DNA of 64,000 bases from Bacteroidota bacterium (lineage in GTDB: Bacteria > Bacteroidota > Bacteroidia > Bacteroidales > P3). The translations under genes and the position numbers were made by a program. The notes under the pieces are model-generated. The model searched no databases. It was given only the letters and a program-made list of their open reading frames with translations, and was not told where the DNA came from. The stretch covers positions 1 to 64,000 of the forward strand of contig JAEZKK010000011.1 of NCBI GenBank assembly GCA_023415495.1. Reading direction: 5' to 3'. Positions 1 through 8,063 of the stretch are shown piece after piece; within the stretch, counting starts at the first letter, position 1, and every line of letters begins with the position of its first letter.

Positions 1-1902
1 TACTATTATCATATTGATGATATGGTAGTAGATATTATTCCTGCATGTCCAAGACCTACAACTGCTTCAGCTACAAATATTACAGCTACATCAGCAGATT
101 TGTCATGGACTCCTGGTAGTCCAAGTGATGTTGCATGGAAAATCTATTATAGAACAACAGGGTCATCTTCATGGGATTCAGTAATGGCTACAAATACTAC
201 ACATAGTTTAACAGGTCTATTAGCTTCAACAAACTATGAGGTTGGTATAACTACTGATTGTGGAAATGGATCATTCTCTAATATGAGATTAGTTAGCTTT
301 AGAACACAATGTGGAGCTATAACTGCATTACCTTGGACAGACAATTTTGACTCTTACGGAACAGGTACAAGTATATTCCCTGCATGTTGGACAAGATTAA
401 CAACTCAGACAGACAGACCTTATGTAAATGCAACTAATTACTCTTCCCCAGGCTCTCTTTACTTCTATGCTACTTCAAGTGCGTATAATTATGCTTCTAT
501 GCCAGCTTTAGATCCTTCGATTAATATATCTAATCTTAAAGCAACATTCAAGTATAGAACAACACTTGCGACTGATGAATTAGTTATTGGTGTTATGTCA
601 GACCCTAATATTGCATCTACATTTATTCCTGTTGATACTGTAAATGCGACTGCTACAGGTACATGGTATGATAAGACTGTATTATTCAGTAATTATGTTG
701 GTACAGGACATTATATTGCATTCCATATCCAATCTTCAGGTACTCAAGCATACGCATATATTGATGACCTTGAAATTTCTTATGATGTTACTTGTGCAGC
801 TCCAACCAATGTTGTGGCAAATAATATCGCAACTACAAGTGCTGATATCTCTTGGACAGCTGGAGGTACTGAAACTGGATGGCAAATCAGAGAAGGTTTA
901 TCTGGAACAATAGTAAACTTAGTTAATACACAATACCAAGCAACAGGACTTACTCCTAATACTGCTTATACATTCTATGTAAGAAGTGATTGTGGTAGTG
1001 GAGCATTCTCTGCATGGGTTGCTGTTAACTTTACTACTGACGATATGCCAACTAATCCAGTTGTTACAACATCTCAAGTTACTGCTTACACTCATAATAC
1101 AGCAACCTTTACAGGATCTTATACTGAGGGAAGCGATGTTGTAACTGCGATAGGTTTTGACTATAAGGAAGCATCTGCAAGTAATTGGACAAACACTCCA
1201 GTAACTCCATTGGCTAATCCATTTAACTATAGTGCAACTGGCTTAATTCCTAATACTACTTACAAGGTTAGAGCTTATGCAACAACCTCTGCAGGTACTT
1301 TCTATGGAGATTCAGTTAACTTCACTACTGATCCTTTACTTCCTCCAACAGTTACTACAGATACAGTAATTATGAATACTACTGATTTCTCTGCTGTATT
1401 CCAAGGAACTACTTCTCAAGGAACTGATGCTATTATTGCTCGTGGTTTTGAGTATAAACTATTAGCTGATGATTGGTCAACTGCTATTGACCTTACTGCT
1501 TCTGGCTCTGCTAATATCTCTGCTACTGCAACTGGTCTTTCTGCTGTTAAGTATCAAGTTCGTGCTTATGCAGAAACTCTTGACGGCGGTAAGACTTATG
1601 GAGATATACTTGATTTCAATATGGGTTCTAGTATTAATTCTATCGACACTGATAATCTAAATGTAAATCTTTATCCTAATCCAGCTTCAAATAATACTAC
1701 TTTAAGTATTAAGGGAATTAATGGTAAGGTTAAGATTTCTATTACTGATGTTCAAGGTCGCAGTATTTCTACAATTGAAAGAGAAAGCTCAAATGGTGAG
1801 GTGAATCATAGTATTAATCTTGAGGCTTATGCTAAGGGAGTTTACTATATCCGTATCCAAAGCGAAAGCTCTATCAAAACTCAAAAACTTATTGTTCAAT
1901 AG
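1..1902 (+). CDS. Secreted Fn3-repeat protein with T9SS sorting domain (5' end outside window)
   Basis: The reading frame is open from base 1 (YYYHIDDMVV...), so the Met at base 22 is internal and the gene begins upstream of the window. The visible 634 residues hold several fibronectin type III-like modules, recognisable by repeated 'TSADLSWT', 'GLxxxTxYxVxxxTDCG' and 'GxxYGDxxxFxT' patterns. Between them is a jelly-roll module ending in 'AYIDDLEISYD', of the MAM/cleaved-adhesin type. The last 80 or so residues ('LYPNPASNNTTLSIKG...GVYYIRIQ...KLIVQ') form a typical type A T9SS C-terminal sorting domain, so the product is probably exported by T9SS and anchored at or released from the cell surface. 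No catalytic domain is visible in this part. A strong terminator follows 28 bp after the stop. Confidence 0.85.
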   Translation, partial: YYYHIDDMVVDIIPACPRPTTASATNITATSADLSWTPGSPSDVAWKIYYRTTGSSSWDSVMATNTTHSLTGLLASTNYEVGITTDCGNGSFSNMRLVSFRTQCGAITALPWTDNFDSYGTGTSIFPACWTRLTTQTDRPYVNATNYSSPGSLYFYATSSAYNYASMPALDPSINISNLKATFKYRTTLATDELVIGVMSDPNIASTFIPVDTVNATATGTWYDKTVLFSNYVGTGHYIAFHIQSSGTQAYAYIDDLEISYDVTCAAPTNVVANNIATTSADISWTAGGTETGWQIREGLSGTIVNLVNTQYQATGLTPNTAYTFYVRSDCGSGAFSAWVAVNFTTDDMPTNPVVTTSQVTAYTHNTATFTGSYTEGSDVVTAIGFDYKEASASNWTNTPVTPLANPFNYSATGLIPNTTYKVRAYATTSAGTFYGDSVNFTTDPLLPPTVTTDTVIMNTTDFSAVFQGTTSQGTDAIIARGFEYKLLADDWSTAIDLTASGSANISATATGLSAVKYQVRAYAETLDGGKTYGDILDFNMGSSINSIDTDNLNVNLYPNPASNNTTLSIKGINGKVKISITDVQGRSISTIERESSNGEVNHSINLEAYAKGVYYIRIQSESSIKTQKLIVQ

Positions 1903-1930
1903 TTAGAAACTAATTAAACAATAATACCTT

Positions 1931-1964
1931 AAAGGGCGAGAATTTCTTCTCGCCCTTTTGTTTT
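1931..1964 (+). terminator. Rho-independent terminator of the T9SS Fn3 gene
   Basis: A 12-bp stem (AAAGGGCGAGAA / TTCTCGCCCTTT) closes a TTTC loop and is followed by TGTTTT. It lies just after the stop at 1902. Confidence 0.9.
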
Positions 1965-2048
1965 ATTCTATTTATATCAGACAAGTAAACTTAGTGGACA
2001 TTTTTAATGGTTTTTAATCCTTAAATCAATGATATTTTCTTCTTCAAA

Positions 2049-2129
2049 AAGGACTTAGTCCTTAGGGTCGGAGGACTTAGTCCTTTAGGGTGGAGGACTT
2101 AGTCCTTAGGGGTAAAGGACTAAGTCCTT
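2049..2129. repeat. Palindromic-word array, word AAGGACTTAGTCCTT, 4 copies, 22-bp period
   Basis: Four 15-bp near-palindromes start at 2049, 2071, 2093 and 2115, exactly 22 bp apart. The fourth carries the central base inverted (GGACTAAGTCC). The 7-bp spacers are themselves similar (AGGGTCG, TAGGGTG, AGGGGTA). The array sits between two convergent genes, after the terminator at 1931-1964. No ORF crosses it. Confidence 0.93.
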
Positions 2130-2164
2130 TTTAGGGGTGGATATGGGGTTGAATTTTAGAGGGT

Positions 2165-2195
2165 TTAACCTATTCTTAATTAAGATTTGTGTTAA
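2165..2195 (+). repeat. Conserved 31-bp leader preceding a palindromic-word array (copy 1)
   Basis: TTAACCTATTCTTAATTAA, two variable bases, then TTTGTGTTAA. The same sequence with two mismatches occurs at 22049-22079. In both places the first array word begins exactly 37 bp after the leader's first base (2202 and 22086). Confidence 0.85.
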
Positions 2196-2201
2196 GAAAA
2201 A

Positions 2202-2300
2202 TAGCTTTTGATTCTACGGAAATAGAATCAAATTACATTTTCGTAGAATCAAGAGTTAGTTTTCTGTAATTTGATTCTATTTCGCTGTAATTTGATTCTA
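2202..2300. repeat. Palindromic-word array, word TAGAATTTGATTCTA, 5 copies, 21-bp period
   Basis: Five 15-mers start at 2202, 2223, 2244, 2265 and 2286, exactly 21 bp apart. Copies 1, 4 and 5 read in the ...TTTGATTCTA orientation and copies 2 and 3 in the TAGAATCAA... orientation. The word is an imperfect palindrome (TAGAAT-TTG-ATTCTA), with most degeneracy in one half. The same word family recurs at 29545, 42714 and 54684. The 1965-2365 gap holds only this array, the 2049 array, the leader and AT-rich spacer; I see no gene in it. Confidence 0.92.
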
Positions 2301-2365
2301 TTTTTCTTTTCTGGATTATTGTATTTGTATAGTCCTTTTTTGTAAAGTCAAATATTTCATCTGAG

Positions 2366-4420
2366 CTAAAACAACCGCTGTGTTTTTCTGTACTTATTGA
2401 TTATCCAATGGAGCTGGAATGAGATTTCTTGTTTGTGTGGGAATGGGATTTCGTCGTTATAGGTGTGGATTGTCTTTTTATCGAAATAGCGTAATAGGGA
2501 GTATTTGGCTGATATCTCTATATCTCTTCTTGGTTTGTAATTAACAAGTATATATGTTCTTAATCCTCGGTCATAGAGCTGTGAGGTATAGAAATTCATC
2601 GGCAGAGTGTATTCGTAAATCGAGAATCTATTATCGTAATCATTGGTATTGAAATAGGCAAAACGTAGGTTTATCCCAATTTTATCCTCAAATAGCTTAA
2701 ATAATATATCTTGCGAGAGGAAAAAACCTTGATTTGTATCTGTATTATAATCCTTTGTATTGGAATATCCCGTCCTTGTTCTTAGCTTAATCCATGTCGT
2801 TGGCTCGTAATTATATCTTAATTGAATTTGAGCAAGGATATTATCCTCTGGACTTATGGTTTGGTCAATATGAGTTTGATTCTTTGGTCTATTATTTAGC
2901 TTCGCAATCAGTGAGAATTGGTTTTTGAAATTCAATTTATAATTTATTTCCCCTCTTAGTTTATATCCATTGATAGGCTGGTTTGCTAAATAGCTAATAT
3001 CTGGAAAGCGGAAAAAATCTCCTGCAATAAACATATCTAATTTATTACTATGCAAGTAGGAATAGCCAATATATACTCCTCTTTCATTAGCAGTTCTGCT
3101 TTGAGCTCCTATTGTGGAGGAGAAATGGTTCTGAAATTGGTTTTGGTAATCACGGTAAGAGATTATAAGATTGGTCTTATATCCAAAATTTACTTCTAAG
3201 CCAAGCAAAAATGCCCTTCCCTTATTCTGACTCATAGCAATTTCTGTCAATATCTTAGCTCTCTTCATCAAAGGTATGGTTGAATTTAAACTTATAACTG
3301 AATTCTCCTTTCCAGTGAAGTAATATTTCATATATTCAGAGTTTTGATGGGTGATTGGGTAGAGATAATTATAGTGAAATCCTGTAAGACCTATCTCAAA
3401 CCCTCTTTTAAGCCATGTAATATTAGCTCCCAATACATTTTCTCTATTACTATCTTTCTTGCTAACCTCACTTTCAGTGCGATGCAAGCCTGTAGTAAGA
3501 ATGCTTCCTGAATAATCGATTCTTTTGCTTGAGGCAAATAAATATATATTAAAGTCGGATATTTTTATCTGAGTTGCAATCCCTCTCATATAGTTATACT
3601 CTGTTGTAGAACGGCTTGGTTTAATTCCCTTATAGCCCTTATCCATCCTTGCATCTGAGGAAAAATGTCCGAAATTAAGGTTTTGATTCATTCCAAGCCC
3701 TTGACCAAAGGAAAGTTTATAGTCTCCAAGGGTAATTTGTTTAAAAATAGAAATATCTCTTAGAGTAAGCTGAGAAGAAAGAAAATCATAGGTTTGATTA
3801 TTGGTAAAGAAACTCTCTCCAGCATCCTTCTCTCCAATTAATGAGAAGGATAGCCTATCGAAATAATTGAGATTATACCTAAGAGATGTGGAGAAATTCT
3901 GCCCAAGATAACCTTTGCCATCATTACGAGTATATCCATAAGCTTCTTCCAATACTTTCTTGTACTGAAGTCTAATATCGTGGTATGCTTTTTTGAAAAG
4001 AGAATCTATTCTTAAGGATGGTTTCCAATTGATTGGGGCTATAATTATAAAAGGCTTTATCCTAAGCATATCTTCCTCAGAAAAGCCGTTAATAAGAGGG
4101 ATTTCGTAAATACTTAATAAGGGATGTGCCTCGATAATATATCTTTGCAGAGAAAGAATTTGGAACTCACTTAGCCCTAATAAACGGAGATAATATGGTT
4201 CTGCATTATTGATATTTATAGGATTAAGGCTTATATGGATTAAATCCTCAATATAGGTTTGTTTTTCTTCGTCCGATATCTCTAATTCCTCAATATTATA
4301 AATCAGTTTAGTGATTTCCTCTGCGTTTTGGGAATAGGAGTTATTAGAGAAAAAGAAAACGAGGCATAAGATAATTATCCCATACCCTATGCCTCGCCCT
4401 CTATGTGATAAACCTATCAC
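2366..4420 (-). CDS. Helix-hairpin-helix protein with outer-membrane beta-barrel-like C-terminal region
   Basis: The product has 684 residues. A hydrophobic signal segment (residues ~12-30, ending SYSQ) is followed by two helix-hairpin-helix-like repeats at ~45-130 (ININNAEPYYLRLLGLSE... and LLSIYEIPLINGFSEEDMLRI), a ComEA-like arrangement. The remaining ~550 residues are rich in alternating aromatic and polar strands, have no further long hydrophobic helix, and look like a large outer-membrane barrel. Such HhH-plus-barrel proteins are widespread and uncharacterised in Bacteroidota; a role at the envelope is inferred from signal peptide and barrel. The start lies 16 bp after the ribonucleotide reductase stop on the same strand, so the two are probably co-transcribed. 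Confidence 0.75.
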   Translation of the reverse strand: MIGLSHRGRGIGYGIIILCLVFFFSNNSYSQNAEEITKLIYNIEELEISDEEKQTYIEDLIHISLNPININNAEPYYLRLLGLSEFQILSLQRYIIEAHPLLSIYEIPLINGFSEEDMLRIKPFIIIAPINWKPSLRIDSLFKKAYHDIRLQYKKVLEEAYGYTRNDGKGYLGQNFSTSLRYNLNYFDRLSFSLIGEKDAGESFFTNNQTYDFLSSQLTLRDISIFKQITLGDYKLSFGQGLGMNQNLNFGHFSSDARMDKGYKGIKPSRSTTEYNYMRGIATQIKISDFNIYLFASSKRIDYSGSILTTGLHRTESEVSKKDSNRENVLGANITWLKRGFEIGLTGFHYNYLYPITHQNSEYMKYYFTGKENSVISLNSTIPLMKRAKILTEIAMSQNKGRAFLLGLEVNFGYKTNLIISYRDYQNQFQNHFSSTIGAQSRTANERGVYIGYSYLHSNKLDMFIAGDFFRFPDISYLANQPINGYKLRGEINYKLNFKNQFSLIAKLNNRPKNQTHIDQTISPEDNILAQIQLRYNYEPTTWIKLRTRTGYSNTKDYNTDTNQGFFLSQDILFKLFEDKIGINLRFAYFNTNDYDNRFSIYEYTLPMNFYTSQLYDRGLRTYILVNYKPRRDIEISAKYSLLRYFDKKTIHTYNDEIPFPHKQEISFQLHWIINKYRKTQRLF

Positions 4421-4436
4421 TTCATATTTTATTTAT

Positions 4437-7130
4437 CTAACTACATTTGCTCCATCCACAAGATGTGCAATTCTTGCAACCTCCAGAAAATATAATGGTT
4501 TCTTGTGAACAATTAGGACACTTCTCCCCTTCTACCTTTGTACCATCTTGAACATATTTCTTAAGTGCTCTTGCAACACCACTCTTCCAAGTGTTAATTG
4601 TATCATTATCGAAGGTAAGCTTTGAAACTAATTCAATTACATGATTAATTGGCATACCATGACGAAGTATTCCTGAGATTAGCTTTGCATAATTCCAATA
4701 TTCCTTATTGAATAATCTTGAAAGCCCTTCATAAGTAATATTATAACCATCCTTATCCTTAAATTGGAAGTCATATCTTGCAACTCCATTCTCATCTCTA
4801 TTCTTAATTACAAAGCCCTTTGAAACAAAATCTGGAAGAATAAAACTCTCTGAAAGCCCAGTGAATATCTCATAAGGTCTTCCCTCAATAATCCCTACAA
4901 TAGCTACCCATTTTTCTTTTTCATTTTGGAAACGGATAACATCGGCTTCTAATTTCTTAGGTCTTTTTGGAGCCTTTGTTTCTGTGAAATGCAGGTCTTT
5001 GCTTTGACCCTCAGAATGAGAAACCAATACTCCCTCTCTCGAACCTTCGCGATATATTGTCATTCCTTTACATCCCGATTCCCAAGCTGTTAAATAGATT
5101 TGAGATACTATATCTTCTGGGGTTTCCTTAGGGATATTTACCGTTACACTTATTGAATGGTCTACCCATTTCTGAACCTCTCCCTGCATCTTTACCTTTT
5201 GAACCCAATCTATATCATTGGCAGTTGCTTTATAGTAAGGAGACTTTGCTACTAAATCGTCTATTTGCTCTGGAGTATAGGTTTCCTTAATCTCATCTAT
5301 ATCATATCCGTTTATTCTTGCCCAATCTGCAAATTTATGATGGAATACTATATACTCTTCCCAAAGCTGTCCCTCATTATCGGTAAATGTGCCTTTTGAA
5401 TTCTTATCATTATGATTTACCTTTCTTCTCCTTTTATATACTACTTGGAATGTAGGCTCTATACCTGAGGAAGTCTGGGTGCAAATACTTACACTACCTG
5501 TTGGAGCTATTGTTAATAGGGCAATATTCCTTCTTCCATATTTCTGCATTTCATTATAAAGATCAGGATTTGCCTCTCTTATTCTTTGGATAAAAGGATT
5601 ATTTTCCTCTAAACTTGAATCATATAATGGAAATGCTCCTCTTTCCTTTGCCATCTCAACACTTGAAGAATAGGCTGATAATGCAAGAGTTTTCTGAACC
5701 TTTACTGCAAATTCTCTTGCCTTATCTGTTCCGTAACGCAAGCCAAGTGCTGCAAGCATATCCCCTTCTGCTGTTATTCCAAAACCTGTTCTTCTGCCTT
5801 CTAAGCACTTTAATTTAATATTCAACCAAAGGTTTTTCTCTACCCTCTTTATCTCTTCCTCCTCTGGGTCTGAGTCTATCTTAGCTAAAACCCTATCTAT
5901 TTTTTCTAATTCCAAATCGATAAGGTCATCCATTAGTCTTTGACCCTTTCTTGCATGAGTTTCAAATAACTCAAAGTCAAACTCTGATTTATCGGTAAAT
6001 GGATTCTTTACATAGGAATAAAGATTTATTGCAAGTAAGCGACATGAATCGTAAGGACATAGTGGAATCTCCCCACAAGGGTTGGTCGATACTGTCTTAA
6101 ATCCAAAGCTGGAATAAGCATCTGCAACTGATTCTCTAATTACTGTATCCCAAAACAAAACTCCAGGCTCTGCACTCTGCCAAGCATTATGTATAATTTT
6201 GTTCCAAAGCTCTCTTGCATCTATTTCTTTTACTACCTTTGGGTTAGGGCTATCAATAGGGAATTGCTGCTTATATTTCTTCCCACTTGCAACACATCGC
6301 ATAAACTCATCATCGATCTTTACCGATACATTTGCCCCTGTAATCTTACCCTGCTCCATCTTCGCATCTATAAATTCTTCTGCATCTGGATGCTTAATTG
6401 AGATTGATAACATCAAGGCCCCTCTTCTTCCTCCCTGTGCTACCTCTCTTGTGGTATTGGAATATCTCTCCATAAAAGGGACTATACCTGTTGAGGTTAG
6501 GGCTGAGTTCTTTACTGAGGATGACTTTGGTCTTATATGTGAAAGGTCATGTCCTACTCCTCCCCTTCTCTTCATTAACTGCACCTGCTCCTCATCTATC
6601 TTAAGTATCCCTCCGTAAGAATCTGAATCTCCCGAATTACCTATAACAAAACAATTTGATAAGGATACTATCTGAAAATTATTACCTATCCCCGACATAG
6701 GGCTGCCTTGAGGAATTATATATTTAAAATCCTTTATCAATTCAAAAATCTCTTCCTCTTGCATTGGATTTTCATACTTTGACTCTATCCTTGCAAACTC
6801 CTTTGCTAATCTCCTATGCATTTGCTCTGGATTTAACTCATAGATATCTCCTCCATCTCTTAGGGCATATTTATTCATCCATACATCTGCTGCAAGTGTA
6901 TCTCCTTTGAAATAATTGGTAGATGATTCAAGAATATCCTTTGTATCTAAGGCTATATAATCCTTTGTCTTAGTATTTGACTGCATTTCTCTATTATTAT
7001 TATATTTATTAATCTTTTCTATAAGACCCAGTTTTCCAATATCTTCCTTTGCATTAGGCAGGATATTAGAAACTATTTCACTTTCTTTGTTCTTTTCCTC
7101 TTCCAAAGCTGAGAATAAATCTAGGTCCAT
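4437..7130 (-). CDS. nrdJ: Adenosylcobalamin-dependent (class II) ribonucleotide reductase
   Basis: The 897-residue product reduces ribonucleotides to deoxyribonucleotides with adenosylcobalamin, without needing oxygen. Class II features seen are the SCFVIGNSGDSDSYGGI segment, the active-site loop NPCGEIPL with a nearby second Cys (YDSCRLLAINLY), GRRTGFGITAEGDMLAALG, APTGSVSICTQTSSGIEPTF, and a C-terminal Cys-rich zinc-ribbon tail (CPNC...CKNCTSCGWSKCS) that probably supplies the redox-active cysteines. Length fits the long B12-dependent family. A TAACTTCGC promoter motif lies at 7158-7166, about 28 bp before the ATG. No AdoCbl riboswitch is apparent in the 257-bp upstream gap. Confidence 0.93.
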   Translation of the reverse strand: MDLDLFSALEEEKNKESEIVSNILPNAKEDIGKLGLIEKINKYNNNREMQSNTKTKDYIALDTKDILESSTNYFKGDTLAADVWMNKYALRDGGDIYELNPEQMHRRLAKEFARIESKYENPMQEEEIFELIKDFKYIIPQGSPMSGIGNNFQIVSLSNCFVIGNSGDSDSYGGILKIDEEQVQLMKRRGGVGHDLSHIRPKSSSVKNSALTSTGIVPFMERYSNTTREVAQGGRRGALMLSISIKHPDAEEFIDAKMEQGKITGANVSVKIDDEFMRCVASGKKYKQQFPIDSPNPKVVKEIDARELWNKIIHNAWQSAEPGVLFWDTVIRESVADAYSSFGFKTVSTNPCGEIPLCPYDSCRLLAINLYSYVKNPFTDKSEFDFELFETHARKGQRLMDDLIDLELEKIDRVLAKIDSDPEEEEIKRVEKNLWLNIKLKCLEGRRTGFGITAEGDMLAALGLRYGTDKAREFAVKVQKTLALSAYSSSVEMAKERGAFPLYDSSLEENNPFIQRIREANPDLYNEMQKYGRRNIALLTIAPTGSVSICTQTSSGIEPTFQVVYKRRRKVNHNDKNSKGTFTDNEGQLWEEYIVFHHKFADWARINGYDIDEIKETYTPEQIDDLVAKSPYYKATANDIDWVQKVKMQGEVQKWVDHSISVTVNIPKETPEDIVSQIYLTAWESGCKGMTIYREGSREGVLVSHSEGQSKDLHFTETKAPKRPKKLEADVIRFQNEKEKWVAIVGIIEGRPYEIFTGLSESFILPDFVSKGFVIKNRDENGVARYDFQFKDKDGYNITYEGLSRLFNKEYWNYAKLISGILRHGMPINHVIELVSKLTFDNDTINTWKSGVARALKKYVQDGTKVEGEKCPNCSQETIIFSGGCKNCTSCGWSKCS

Positions 7131-7157
7131 AACTGTAATTTTTAAAATTTCGGTTCT

Positions 7158-7166
7158 GCGAAGTTA
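7158..7166 (-). promoter_or_regulatory. Bacteroidota -7 promoter element (TAACTTCGC) for nrdJ
   Basis: Minus-strand TAACTTCGC, a one-base variant of TAnnTTTGC, lies 28 bp upstream of the nrdJ ATG. Confidence 0.55.
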
Positions 7167-7317
7167 CAAACAAGAATTAAATTACGTACCCTTATTTTTG
7201 ATGAATTTCAATCAAGTTTTCAACAACCAATGTTATTAACTATATTAATCTTCCTATTATCAATTTATTATATTATGATTTATTAGGATATGATTTTAAA
7301 GTAAATTAATACAGAAA

Positions 7318-7376
7318 CAAGACTTAGTCTAACGCATCGTTTGAGTTACTCTAATGCATCGTTTGAGTTACTCTTA
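7318..7376. repeat. Palindromic-word array, word TTTGAGTTACTCTAA, 3 copies, 22-bp period
   Basis: Fifteen-mers start at 7318 (CAAGACTTAGTCTAA), 7340 (TTTGAGTTACTCTAA) and 7362 (TTTGAGTTACTCTTA), 22 bp apart. The 7-bp spacers are CGCATCG and TGCATCG. The first word has a GACTTAGTC core, the same as the core of the 2049 array, so it looks intermediate between word types. The array lies 11 bp beyond the stop of the 7388-8044 gene. Confidence 0.88.
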
Positions 7377-7387
7377 TTTTCTAAGAT

Positions 7388-8044
7388 CTAAAAGAAGTAA
7401 CTAAGGTGGAATTGGTAACCCCTCCACATAAAGTTTGCTGTTCTTAGAATTGACTGAAGTCCGAATATATAAGTTCCCCCTAATTCGAAATTCTTATTTA
7501 TATCATAACCTAATCCTACTTGAAATCCTATATCCATCGACTTCATCATTGTTTTAGAGAAAGTCGCCTCATTTATTGTTCCATAATTATCAGCTACGCT
7601 TCTTAAATCGGTGGTTTTAGTCTCTCCTCCCACTCCATAACTAATATATGGAGAAGTACTAAGGAATAAACCCCTTGACTTTCTCTCATCTCCAAACTTA
7701 ATCATCAGACTTCCTACAAGCTCTATCATTTGAGCATTTACATCTCTTTTGGAATAATAAGGCAGGTTATAGGTGTATCCTTTTTTAACAAAAGACAATG
7801 AGGGTTGGAAGTAGAGATTATAGATAAGTCTCTTTTCCGCAACTACTCCAGCCTTGTATCCAAACTTATAATCAGCGCCTTGTTGAAGGCTAATTATATC
7901 ATAACTTCCTCCAATCCTTAGGGCATATTTCCACGGAAGGTCTTCTACTTTTCTATTTGAGACACCTTGAGAATATCCACTATAAGCATAAAAGAAAGAG
8001 ATAATTAGAATTAGTATTATATGTATATATGTTTTACTCATCAC
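7388..8044 (-). CDS. Outer-membrane beta-barrel protein (PorT-like fold)
   Basis: The product has 218 residues: an N-terminal signal peptide (MSKTYIHIILILIISFFYAYSGYSQ) and then alternating strands with Gly and aromatic residues (YKFGYKAGVVAEKRLIYNLYFQPSLSFVKKGYTY..., DIGFQVGLGYDINKNFELGGTYIFGL) ending in YQFHLSYFF, the aromatic C-terminus typical of outer-membrane barrels. This matches the Bacteroidota 'outer membrane protein beta-barrel domain' proteins of ~200-230 residues. Specific function is unknown. It starts 19 bp after the S41 protease stop, so both probably belong to one transcript. Confidence 0.75.
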   Translation of the reverse strand: MMSKTYIHIILILIISFFYAYSGYSQGVSNRKVEDLPWKYALRIGGSYDIISLQQGADYKFGYKAGVVAEKRLIYNLYFQPSLSFVKKGYTYNLPYYSKRDVNAQMIELVGSLMIKFGDERKSRGLFLSTSPYISYGVGGETKTTDLRSVADNYGTINEATFSKTMMKSMDIGFQVGLGYDINKNFELGGTYIFGLQSILRTANFMWRGYQFHLSYFF

Positions 8045-8063
8045 TTAAAATCTATATTTTGAT

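Noticed and set aside
2049..2129. Ordinary rho-independent terminator
   Set aside because: The gene upstream already has a strong terminator at 1931-1964, and four phased copies at 22 bp are not explained by termination alone.
2202..2300. CRISPR-like array
   Set aside because: Repeats are only 15 bp with 6-bp spacers, spacers are not unique long sequences, and no cas genes are in the window.
6199..6618. 139-codon plus-strand frame opposite nrdJ
   Set aside because: Antisense shadow of a clearly coding gene with conserved reductase motifs.
7131..7387. Cobalamin riboswitch upstream of the B12-dependent reductase
   Set aside because: No B12-box-like conserved core could be seen in the 257-bp gap; the region holds a promoter element and the word array instead.
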